Positions 8,174-15,048 of a stretch of DNA of 35,585 nucleotides are shown in pieces. Numbering within the stretch: the stretch's first letter is position 1; each line of letters opens with the position of its first letter. A program made the position numbers and the translations under genes. Origin of the DNA: Herbaspirillum frisingense GSF30. Its GTDB lineage: Bacteria; Pseudomonadota; Gammaproteobacteria; Burkholderiales; Burkholderiaceae_D. The notes beneath the pieces were generated by a model that worked only from the letters and a program-made list of their open reading frames with translations, was not told the DNA's origin and did not search any database. The stretch spans positions 1 through 35,585 of the forward strand of contig NZ_AEEC02000045.1 in assembly GCF_000300975.2 (NCBI RefSeq), in the 5' to 3' direction.

Positions 8174-9058
8174 CTATCCGGTCGCGGCAAAGAGGCTGTT
8201 GGTGGCAAAGGTGTTGCGAAATGCCGAGGGCGACATGCCCTTGATCCGGTGGAAATGACGGTTGAAATTGGACAGGTTGGAAAAACCGGTCTCGTAGCAG
8301 ATGTCGGTGATGCGTGCCTCAGGCCGCGTCAGCAGGGCCAGGCAGGCGAGATCGACGCGCAACTGGTTCTTGTAGCGCACGAGCGTGGTGCCGGTATGGC
8401 GCTTGAAGGCCCGCGAGAAACTGCTCGGGTGCTGGCCTACCATGTCGGCCAGGTCCTGCTCGCCGATGTCGTCGGTCAAGTGTTCGCGCAGGTAGGCGAT
8501 GGCGCGGTTAAGGCCGCTGCCCTGCATGTCCGACAAGTCCAGCTTGTAGGACAGGCTGGCCAGCACCTCCGGCTCGGGGGCATTGGCCAGCACGTCGAGG
8601 ATGTCCCAAAACAGGGCCAGGCGCTTCAAGCCACGCTGATCGATGAGGCGCTGCATCAGCGGACGCACGGTGTCGCTGGTGGCCTGGTCGAACAGCAGGC
8701 CGCGATGGCTGCGCTCCAGCAGCGGCATGATGGCTTCCATCTCGGCAATGCCGGCCGCGCACTGGTCCACCAGTTGCGCGGGAAACTGGATCACCAGCGA
8801 GCGCACCGGCACCACTTCGTCAGGGGCGATGTCGGAAATCCAGTTCTGGGGAAGATTGGGACCGGTCATCACCAGTTGCCCCGGAGCAAAGTCCCCGACG
8901 TGGTCGCCCACGTAGAAGCGGCCGCGGGTGGCCACTACCAGATGGATCTCGTATTCCGGATGGTAATGCCAACGCACGGTACGGAAAGGGTAGCCGTGCA
9001 TCCAGGCCGCGAAGGATTCGCCCTTACGGATATGGACCAGTTCCAGGTCGGGTTGCAT
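8174..9058 (-). CDS. AraC-family transcriptional regulator of the ribitol cluster
   Basis: This is a 294-residue regulator. The N-terminal half carries a cupin-like sensor (WHYHPEYEIHLV, then GRFYVGDHVGDFAPGQLVMTGP) and the C-terminal 100 residues carry the paired AraC helix-turn-helix. The second HTH motif DICYETGFSNLSNFNRHFHRIKG ends in the family's usual KGMSPSAFR. ATG 9058 is preceded by GAGGAG. It is the first gene of the minus-strand run into the transporter and catabolic genes, so it most likely activates them in response to a polyol. A large dyad at 9094-9122 lies just upstream of its own start and may be an autoregulatory or effector-dependent site. Confidence 0.87.
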   Translation of the reverse strand: MQPDLELVHIRKGESFAAWMHGYPFRTVRWHYHPEYEIHLVVATRGRFYVGDHVGDFAPGQLVMTGPNLPQNWISDIAPDEVVPVRSLVIQFPAQLVDQCAAGIAEMEAIMPLLERSHRGLLFDQATSDTVRPLMQRLIDQRGLKRLALFWDILDVLANAPEPEVLASLSYKLDLSDMQGSGLNRAIAYLREHLTDDIGEQDLADMVGQHPSSFSRAFKRHTGTTLVRYKNQLRVDLACLALLTRPEARITDICYETGFSNLSNFNRHFHRIKGMSPSAFRNTFATNSLFAATG

Positions 9059-9093
9059 CGTGTCTCCTCTCAATCGAGAGCATTTTCTTTATC

Positions 9094-9122
9094 GAAACTG
9101 GCAACTCGAAGTTGGCAGTTTC
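9094..9122. promoter_or_regulatory. 29-bp dyad upstream of the araC-type gene
   Basis: GAAACTGGCAACT (9094-9106) and AGTTGGCAGTTTC (9110-9122) form an inverted repeat matching at 12 of 13 positions around a 3-base centre (CGA). It also contains TGGCA as a direct repeat 14 bp apart (9099 and 9113), the arrangement AraC-type activators often use. It lies 36 bp upstream of the regulator's start codon. Confidence 0.6.
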
Positions 9123-9238
9123 TGTCATTGACCGCATCTTAGTTCCCGCCAGGTGCGGCTTCTACATCACCAGCGCCGGACGACCGATACTTTTTTGCAG
9201 GAAACAACAGGAAGAATGAAAAACGATGCAGTGCAGCA

Positions 9239-9271
9239 CCCGCCATGGCCCGCATACGCGGCCATGGCGGG
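9239..9271 (-). terminator. Strong hairpin after the SDR gene, probable terminator
   Basis: A perfect 12-bp stem CCCGCCATGGCC (9239-9250) / GGCCATGGCGGG (9260-9271) with a 9-base loop lies 8 bases after the stop of the SDR at 9280. On the minus strand the nearest T-run (GTTTTTC) is about 15 bases further on, so termination efficiency is uncertain. Confidence 0.5.
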
Positions 9272-9279
9272 TAGCGCCA

Positions 9280-9981
9280 TCAGACCGAACGCATCAGCCC
9301 GCCATCGACCCTGAGGTTCTGGCCGGTGATGTAGCCCGCGCCGGGCGAGGCCAGGAAGGCGATGGTGGCCGCCACTTCGTCGCTGGTGCCGTAGCGCCGC
9401 ATGGGGACCCCGGCGCGGCGCTCTTCGCGTTGCGGCAGGCTGTCGATCCAGCCTGGCAGGACGTTGTTGATGCGGATGTTGTCAGGGGCGTACTTGTCGG
9501 CGAAGAGTTTGGTGAAGGCGGCCAGGCCAGCGCGGAACACGGCCGAGGTCGGGAACATGTCGGACGGCTCGAAGGCCCAGGCCGAGGAAATGTTGATGAT
9601 GGCGCCACCGCCGGCCTGCTGCATCAGCGGCGTGACCAGGCGCGTGGGGCGGATCACGTTGAGCAGGTAAGTATCCATGCCGCGATGCCAGTCCTCGTCG
9701 GTGATGTCGAGAATGGGCGCGCGCGGGCCGTGGCCGGCGCTGTTGACCAGCACATCGACGCGGCCCCAGCGCTGCACGGCCAGCTCCACCAGGCGTTGCA
9801 GGTCGTCCACTGACTGGTTGGAACCGGTCACGCCGATGCCGCCCAGTTCGGCGGCCAGCGCCTCGCCCTTGCCGGAAGACGAAAGAATGCCGACCTGGAA
9901 ACCGTCGGCCGCCAAGCGACGCGCCGCGGCGGCGCCCATGCCGCTGCCGGCGGCGGTGATCAGGGCTACTTTGCTGCTCAT
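9280..9981 (-). CDS. SDR-family protein with a noncanonical active site
   Basis: This is a 233-residue protein with a clear Rossmann fold: TAAGSGMG at 9-16, VNSAG at 79-83, NISS at 130-133 and a C-terminal GYITGQNLRVDGG as in 3-oxoacyl-reductase-like SDRs. The YxxxK motif is absent. The aligned segment reads SAVFR (146-150), so Tyr becomes Ser and Lys becomes Arg. Either it uses another catalytic arrangement or it is not a standard dehydrogenase. I recall other SDRs with a similar segment, so it may be a conserved subfamily rather than a damaged gene. AAGGAG lies before ATG 9981. It precedes the araC-type gene on the same strand but is separated from it by a strong hairpin. Substrate unknown. 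Confidence 0.8.
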   Translation of the reverse strand: MSSKVALITAAGSGMGAAAARRLAADGFQVGILSSSGKGEALAAELGGIGVTGSNQSVDDLQRLVELAVQRWGRVDVLVNSAGHGPRAPILDITDEDWHRGMDTYLLNVIRPTRLVTPLMQQAGGGAIINISSAWAFEPSDMFPTSAVFRAGLAAFTKLFADKYAPDNIRINNVLPGWIDSLPQREERRAGVPMRRYGTSDEVAATIAFLASPGAGYITGQNLRVDGGLMRSV

Positions 9982-10168
9982 GGAAACTCCTTGTGGATAA
10001 GTCATCTTGCTGCCCGAGAAGGCGGAACCCCGGATTGTAGGCCTTGCCGGCCACGCTTGCAGCGTATCCGGCCGGTCCGCTTGTCACGCGCCTGTTGCAT
10101 TTGTCCGGCATCATCGCGCACCATTGCGCAGCGGCCCTGCCCTTCCACATCGTCCAGACCTGATCTCC

Positions 10169-10885
10169 ATGCAAATTCTCGCCAACATCAATCTCGCTTC
10201 CCTGCTCGATACCCTCATCAGCCTGACCGCGGCCTTCATCCTGGGCGGTCTGATCGGGCTGGAACGCCAGTACCGGCAACGCACTGCCGGTCTGCGCACC
10301 AATGTCCTGGTGGCACTGGGCGCGGCGGTCTTCGTGGACATGGCCAATCGCATGGGCGGCCATGAGGGCGCGGTGCATGTGGTGGCCTATGTGGTGTCGG
10401 GGGTGGGTTTCCTGGGCGCGGGCGTGATCATGCGCGAAGAAGGCAATGTGCGCGGCATCAATACCGCCGCGACCTTGTGGGGCTCGGCGGCGGTGGGGGC
10501 GGCGGCGGGCGCCGACCTGCTCCTGGAGGCGATCCTGGCGACGATCTTCGTGCTGGCGGCCAATACGCTGTTGCGCCCGGTGGTCAATACCATCAACCGC
10601 AAGCCGCTGGATGTGCCGTCGGTGGAAGTGACCAACACCCTGCACCTGATCGTGGAAAGCGAGCACCAGAAGCGCGTGCTGGCCGCCGTGACCGACATGC
10701 TGGAGCAGAGCCGCTATCCCCTGCACGACCTGGAGGTGCGGCCCTTTGCCGAGGACGAGGTGGAAATCGAGGCGACGCTGGCGGCTACCTCGGTCAATGG
10801 CGACGAACTGGACGCGCTGATTGAGCGCCTGCTGGCCCTGCCGGCGGTGAAGCAGGCATTCTGGAGCCCCAGCACCACCGACTGA
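10169..10885 (+). CDS. MgtC/SapB-family inner-membrane protein
   Basis: This is a 238-residue protein. The N-terminal 140 residues contain four to five hydrophobic segments and the family hallmark GGLIGLERQYRQRTAGLRTN, followed by VALGAAVFV and GVGFLGAGVIM. The C-terminal part (about 155-238) is soluble and ACT-like, as in MgtC. Family members act in magnesium-limitation physiology and interact with the F1Fo ATP synthase in some pathogens; most environmental homologues are uncharacterised. ATG 10169 is preferred because the conserved membrane domain begins directly after it. The ribosome site is weak. It is divergent from the SDR at 9981 and monocistronic. A 197-bp spacer follows it, containing the palindrome TTTCAATTGAAA at 10916-10927. 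Confidence 0.87.
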   Translation: MQILANINLASLLDTLISLTAAFILGGLIGLERQYRQRTAGLRTNVLVALGAAVFVDMANRMGGHEGAVHVVAYVVSGVGFLGAGVIMREEGNVRGINTAATLWGSAAVGAAAGADLLLEAILATIFVLAANTLLRPVVNTINRKPLDVPSVEVTNTLHLIVESEHQKRVLAAVTDMLEQSRYPLHDLEVRPFAEDEVEIEATLAATSVNGDELDALIERLLALPAVKQAFWSPSTTD

Positions 10886-11082
10886 CCTGCGCTACCGGGC
10901 TGGCGGGCGGAACTGTTTCAATTGAAATCCGGGGTTGGTTTCCTGCAATCGACCTGTAACGGCTCGACGGCATGATGACTACATGCCCATCCTGCCCATG
11001 CTCGCCGAAGGCGCCCTGTACATCGCTGGTCTGATCTCTGCGGCCTCGCCGTTCTGGCAATGACATCCAACAGGGCGGCCAC

Positions 11083-11529
11083 TCAATGCCCGGTCGCCCT
11101 GAACCGCCCCCGCAACCACTTGACCGGCCCGCCGATGACGGGCAGTTTCTGCCACAGCTCCTCAGCCGCATCCCAGTAATCGCGATGTTCGCTGACCCGT
11201 CCCGCCTCATCGAAGCGGAAATGCGTCGCCCCCAGCACCGTATAGAAATGTCCCTTGAGCCGGAACTCGAAGCGCCAGGTGGCGAAGCCCTGCTCGCCCT
11301 GCCCCACGCGATCCAGGATCACGAAACGCGGGTCCTCGGTGGTGGCGAACATGTGCGCGAAGATGGCGCGGATCGAGCGCACGCCCTTGACGTCGTTGAA
11401 GGGGTCCTTGAACAGGGCCTGTGCCGCATAGAACTCGTCGATGCGCTCCAGGCTGGCGCGATCCAGCGCGGCATACCATTGCAGTAATCGGTCCAGGTTC
11501 TGCATCGTCAATTCACTCGACTCAGTCAT
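11083..11529 (-). CDS. NTF2/SnoaL-like protein, last gene of lipid operon
   Basis: This is a 148-residue protein of the nuclear-transport-factor-2-like (SnoaL) alpha+beta barrel fold. The pattern is an N-terminal helix (LLQWYAALDRASLERIDEFYA), then DPFNDVKG, a beta-rich core (FEFRLKGHFYTVLGATHFRFD) and the terminal HRDYWDAAEELWQKLP. It follows the SDR stop by only 5 bp, so translation is probably coupled; an in-frame ATG at 11505 is the alternative start. Proteins of this type recur beside the SDR, DUF1365, FAD oxidase and Cfa-like genes in many proteobacteria. Its reaction is unknown; a ligand-binding or isomerase-type role on a lipid intermediate is a guess. Confidence 0.82.
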   Translation of the reverse strand: MTESSELTMQNLDRLLQWYAALDRASLERIDEFYAAQALFKDPFNDVKGVRSIRAIFAHMFATTEDPRFVILDRVGQGEQGFATWRFEFRLKGHFYTVLGATHFRFDEAGRVSEHRDYWDAAEELWQKLPVIGGPVKWLRGRFRATGH

Positions 11530-11534
11530 TCAAT

Positions 11535-12386
11535 TCAGTTCAGCAGGAAGCGCTGGAACAGCATGAAGCGCAGGCGGAACGGCAAGAGCCGCAGCAGCTT
11601 CAGCCAGGCTGTGAAGCGCAGCGGGAAATGGATCTCGAAGCGACCCTCGGCAATGCCGCGCCAAATGGCGCTGGCGGCTTGCTGCGGGGTCTGGATGGCC
11701 GGCATGGGGAAGTCGTTCTTGTCGGTCAGGTCGGTCTTCACGAAACCCGGATTGACCAGATAGACGTTCAAGCCCTTGGGTCGCAGGTCGCTGTAGAGGA
11801 TTTCCGCCAGGTTGATCAGGGCCGCCTTGCCCGGGCCATACACGCTCGCGCCGGGCAGGCCGACATAACCGGCCACGCTCGCCACCAGGGCAATGCCGCC
11901 GCTGCCGCGGGCCAGCATGTCCGGCAGTGCCGCACCGAGCGCCGAATAGACGCTGGCGAGGTTGGTGCGGATGGTGTGCTCGGCTTCGTCTTCCTGGACT
12001 TCCCAGCTGCGTTCGGGCCGGTATTTGGCGGCACAGAAGACCAGCAGGTCGATGCCGCCGAAGGCCTCCAGGATGCGCGCATGCTGGTCGCGCCAGGCAT
12101 CGTGGCAGAGCACGTCGAGCGGGGCGATGAAGGCATTCTTGTGACCTGCGGCCACCTCCTGCAATACGTCGCCCCGGCGTGCCGACAGCGCCACGCGTGC
12201 ACCGGCCTGCAGGGCCTGGCGCGCCAGTTCGGCGCCGATGCCGCTGGAGGCGCCGACCAGCCAGATGCGCAGGCCGCGCAGGTCACTGACCGGCTGGTTC
12301 ATGGGACCGAACAGGACCGCCGGTCGCGAGATCGGGGCACGCTCGGATGCGGCCTGCTTGGGCAGCGGACTGGTGTGGATGCTCAT
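11535..12386 (-). CDS. SDR-family oxidoreductase of lipid operon
   Basis: This is a 283-residue SDR with an N-terminal extension of about 35 residues. The nucleotide motif GASSGIG is at 45-51, and catalytic Ser170, Tyr183 and Lys187 (YGPGK) are all present. The C-terminus (FRLRFMLFQRFLLN) is basic and hydrophobic, which suggests membrane association as in SDRs that act on lipids. ATG 12386 overlaps the stop of the DUF3833 gene (ATGA), and AAGGAGGG precedes it, which supports this start over the internal ATG at 12302. The substrate is likely an acyl chain of a phospholipid, inferred from the neighbouring Cfa-like methyltransferase and FAD oxidase. Confidence 0.83.
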   Translation of the reverse strand: MSIHTSPLPKQAASERAPISRPAVLFGPMNQPVSDLRGLRIWLVGASSGIGAELARQALQAGARVALSARRGDVLQEVAAGHKNAFIAPLDVLCHDAWRDQHARILEAFGGIDLLVFCAAKYRPERSWEVQEDEAEHTIRTNLASVYSALGAALPDMLARGSGGIALVASVAGYVGLPGASVYGPGKAALINLAEILYSDLRPKGLNVYLVNPGFVKTDLTDKNDFPMPAIQTPQQAASAIWRGIAEGRFEIHFPLRFTAWLKLLRLLPFRLRFMLFQRFLLN

Positions 12387-12961
12387 ACCCCCTCCTTGCG
12401 GAAGAACAGCGTGACCTGGCCGACTTCAACCCCGAACTTGCGCATGCTGGTGCGGTTGATGAGGGTGCGCTCGTCCATCTGGTACATCCAGTCATCCATT
12501 TGGACTTCGTATTGCTTGTCGTCCACCGGCAGCAGCAACGTGTAGTTCCAGTGCAGGGCGTTGCCGGCGGTGTGGCCGATGGCCTCACCGATGACGTCAC
12601 CGGCGCTTCCGCGCCAGCTGTTGTCGGGCTGACGCACCAGGGTCCAGACGCGGGTCTGGGTCTGGCCGTCGTCATAGCGGAAGCGCTCATCCAGGGTCAG
12701 GGTATTGCCTTCGACGCTACCGGTGACCACGACATGGAAGCGCCGCGCCACCTCGCCACCGCGCTTCTGGAACATGCCCCAGGCTTCGGTGCGGCCCTTG
12801 AAGAACACCGCCGGATCGAACACCGGCGTCTTGCCAGCATAGTCGGACAGCTGCTGCGAGGCGCATCCGCCCAGCGCCAGTGCCAGTACGGCAAGCATGA
12901 TCAAGGCCAGCCAGTTCCCCCGACGCGCCCGGGCGCCCTTGCGCATTGCGATGGCATCCAT
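12383..12961 (-). CDS. DUF3833-family lipoprotein
   Basis: This is a 192-residue protein. A basic N-terminus and hydrophobic stretch (about 15-32) end in the lipobox L-G-G-C, so it is probably a lipid-anchored periplasmic protein. The body contains FFKGRTEAWGMFQKRGGEVARRF and the C-terminal DERTLINRTSMRKFGVEVGQVTLFF, which I recognise as DUF3833. Such proteins are repeatedly found with Cfa-like and DUF1365 genes. The molecular role is unknown; shuttling or presenting a lipid is possible. It begins 3 bp after the methyltransferase stop, with AAGGAG before ATG 12961. Its stop overlaps the next gene by ATGA. Confidence 0.8.
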   Translation of the reverse strand: MDAIAMRKGARARRGNWLALIMLAVLALALGGCASQQLSDYAGKTPVFDPAVFFKGRTEAWGMFQKRGGEVARRFHVVVTGSVEGNTLTLDERFRYDDGQTQTRVWTLVRQPDNSWRGSAGDVIGEAIGHTAGNALHWNYTLLLPVDDKQYEVQMDDWMYQMDERTLINRTSMRKFGVEVGQVTLFFRKEGV

Positions 12962-12964
12962 GAC

Positions 12965-14188
12965 TCACTCCTTCTGCAAGAGGAATTGCACCACATCGGT
13001 CTGGCCTTCGTCGAAGCCGACTTCACAGAACACGTAATACAGCTGCCACAGGCGGCGGAAGCGTTCATCGAAGCCCTGGGCGGCGATGGTCTCGCGCCGG
13101 GCCTGGAAGGTCTCGTTCCAGCGGCGCAGGGTCTCGGCATAGTCGCGTCCGAAATGGAAGCGGTCGCGGGTGGCCAGGCCGGCACGCTGGGCGCTAAGCG
13201 AGAAGCGCTCGTGGCTGGGCAGCATGCCGCCGGGGAAGATGAATTCGCGGATGAAGTCGGCGCTGTCGCGGTAGCGTTCGAAGACGGCTTCATCAATGGT
13301 GATCGACTGGATCAGGGCGCGGCCGCCGGCCTTCAGGCGCGCGGCAACGGTGTCGAAGTAGGTCTGCCAGAAACGCTCGCCGACGGCTTCGAACATCTCG
13401 ATGGAGACGATGGCATCGTATTGGCCGTCCAGGTCGCGGTAGTCGCACAGTTCCAGGTGCGCCAGGTGATCCAGCTGCTGATGGCGCAGGCGATCCTGAG
13501 CGAAGGCCAGTTGCGCCGGCGAGATGGTCACGCCGTGCACGCGGATGCCCAGGCGCGCCGCATGTTCGGCGAAGCCACCCCAGCCGCAGCCGATTTCCAG
13601 CACGCGGTCGCCGCTGCGCAGACCGAGCTGGTCGATGATGCGCTGGTACTTGGCGGCCTGTGCCGAGGCCAGGCTCTGGCCGGGCTGGCTGAAGATGGCG
13701 CTGGAGTAGGTCATGCTGGGGTCCAGCCACAGCTGGTAGAAATCATTGCCCAGGTCGTAATGCGCGTGGATGTTGCGGCGGCTGCCGGTGCGGGTGTTGG
13801 AGCGCAGCAGGTGTCGCAGGCGATACCACCACGAGGCCAGGCGCCCGCCTTCGACTGCGCTGGAAAGCGCCTTGCGGTTGCGCATGGCCAGGCGCAGCAG
13901 CGCGGCCAGGTCCGGGGTATCCACCCAGCCGTTGCCGTAGGCTTCGCCGAAGCCGATGTCGCCGGCGCGCAGGATGGCACCGCAGGCACGCCAGTCGAGG
14001 ATGCGTAGCTGTGCGCTGGGCGGCTGGCGCAGGTCGCCGAAGGTCAGGGTGGTGCCGTGCGGCGTGATCAGTTCCAGGTGACCGTGGTTCAGGCGTTCCA
14101 GCATCGCCAGGAACAGGCGGGTCGAAATGGAGCCAAGGCGTGCGCCGATGCGCCGGCCGGAGGTCTGCAATGCGGGGCTATGGTTCAC
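12965..14188 (-). CDS. Cyclopropane-fatty-acid-synthase-like SAM methyltransferase
   Basis: This is a 407-residue enzyme. The N-terminal lipid-binding part (about 1-135) includes GDIGFGEAYGNGWVD. The catalytic part begins at HAHYDLGNDFYQLWLD (141-156), with the SAM-binding EIGCGWGGFA at 198-207, then YDAIVSIEMFEAVG and a FIFPGG motif. These are hallmarks of the Cfa/mycolic-acid methyltransferase family, which methylate or cyclopropanate the double bond of unsaturated acyl chains in phospholipids. The start is GTG 14188, overlapping the DUF1365 stop (GTGA), with AAGGAAA upstream. The operon setting resembles clusters that include unsaturated-fatty-acid methylases of the furan-fatty-acid route (UfaM type) as well as classical Cfa. 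I cannot tell from sequence whether the product is a cyclopropane, a methylated alkene or something else. Confidence 0.87.
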   Translation of the reverse strand: MNHSPALQTSGRRIGARLGSISTRLFLAMLERLNHGHLELITPHGTTLTFGDLRQPPSAQLRILDWRACGAILRAGDIGFGEAYGNGWVDTPDLAALLRLAMRNRKALSSAVEGGRLASWWYRLRHLLRSNTRTGSRRNIHAHYDLGNDFYQLWLDPSMTYSSAIFSQPGQSLASAQAAKYQRIIDQLGLRSGDRVLEIGCGWGGFAEHAARLGIRVHGVTISPAQLAFAQDRLRHQQLDHLAHLELCDYRDLDGQYDAIVSIEMFEAVGERFWQTYFDTVAARLKAGGRALIQSITIDEAVFERYRDSADFIREFIFPGGMLPSHERFSLSAQRAGLATRDRFHFGRDYAETLRRWNETFQARRETIAAQGFDERFRRLWQLYYVFCEVGFDEGQTDVVQFLLQKE

Positions 14189-15048
14189 GATAGGGTTTCC
14201 TTTCCGGAGGGTGCTCCTGTGGGACTATTGCGTTCGGGCTTGCTGAACCAGGGCACGCGCTTGCGCCACAGCAGCAAGGCTTGCCAGTGAATGCGGGCGA
14301 CCACACCCAGGGTAAGCAGCGGCTGCGCGCACAGTGCGGCGAAGGCCGAGGCGGCGGTCAGGGGCTGCAGACGGCCGCCGATGGAGGTGCGCATCAGCGG
14401 CTGCAGGCCGGTGCTCACCTCGGCAGGCTGGCCGAGGTCGTAGTAATCGATGCCGACGAAGGCGGTCGCGTCCTGGTCACCCTGGTCAGCCTGGCGGGCG
14501 GCATGGTCACGGAAGCGGAAACGATAGAAGCCCCGGACCTCGCAGAAGGGTGAGACATGCATCAGCTTGTTGCAGTGCAGGCGGGTGTGCTCGTCGATGA
14601 CGCCCTGCTGCGGGGCCGACAGCAGGTAGTGCTGGGTTTCGCCAAAGGTGCTGTTGACTTCGGCCAGCACGGCACGCAAGGCGCCGTCGCGGTCATGACA
14701 GAGGAAGAAGCTGACCGGATTGAAGACAAAGCCGAACAGGCGCGGGAAGGTCTGCAGCCAGATCGTGCCATCGTGCGGCAGGCCGGCCTGTTGCAAATGG
14801 CCGCGCACCCAGGTACCGAGGTCGCTGCCGTCCCGCGGGCCGTAGTCGCGGGTACGCACGCACATCAGGCGCCGACGATCCACGCCGAACCAGGCATTGC
14901 CTGCTTCGGCCATGCGTGCCAGGTCCAGGCGCACGCAAAAGACCGGATAGACGAAGCGGTGCCGCACCGGGCGCAGGCGCTGGTGCATCACCTGTCCGCT
15001 CAGCAGCAGCGCGGCGGCATCGGCATGCAAAGCGCGCGAGCCGTTCAT
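14185..15048 (-). CDS. DUF1365-family protein of lipid operon
   Basis: This is a 287-residue protein of DUF1365. Markers are MHQRLRPVRHRFVYPVFCVRLDL near the N-terminus, TFPRLFGFVFNPVSFFLCHD in the middle, and HCNKLMHVSPFCEVRGFYRFRF. The family is nearly always found next to an FAD amine-oxidase-like gene and a Cfa-like gene. Its biochemistry is not established to my knowledge. The His/Cys-containing conserved patches could bind metal, but that is a guess. The start ATG 15048 overlaps the stop of the FAD gene (ATGA), and its end overlaps the Cfa-like gene, so all three are translationally coupled. The C-terminal 30 residues are basic. Confidence 0.85.
   Translation of the reverse strand: MNGSRALHADAAALLLSGQVMHQRLRPVRHRFVYPVFCVRLDLARMAEAGNAWFGVDRRRLMCVRTRDYGPRDGSDLGTWVRGHLQQAGLPHDGTIWLQTFPRLFGFVFNPVSFFLCHDRDGALRAVLAEVNSTFGETQHYLLSAPQQGVIDEHTRLHCNKLMHVSPFCEVRGFYRFRFRDHAARQADQGDQDATAFVGIDYYDLGQPAEVSTGLQPLMRTSIGGRLQPLTAASAFAALCAQPLLTLGVVARIHWQALLLWRKRVPWFSKPERNSPTGAPSGKETLS

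Noticed and set aside
10007..10168. A 54-residue N-terminal extension of the MgtC-family protein
   Set aside because: The extension has no similarity to the family and would cross the divergent promoter region. The conserved membrane domain starts right after ATG 10169.
10983..11063. A 26-residue open frame on the plus strand after the MgtC gene
   Set aside because: It has a plausible ATG but no ribosome site, no recognisable motif and a very short length. It is not enough to call a gene.
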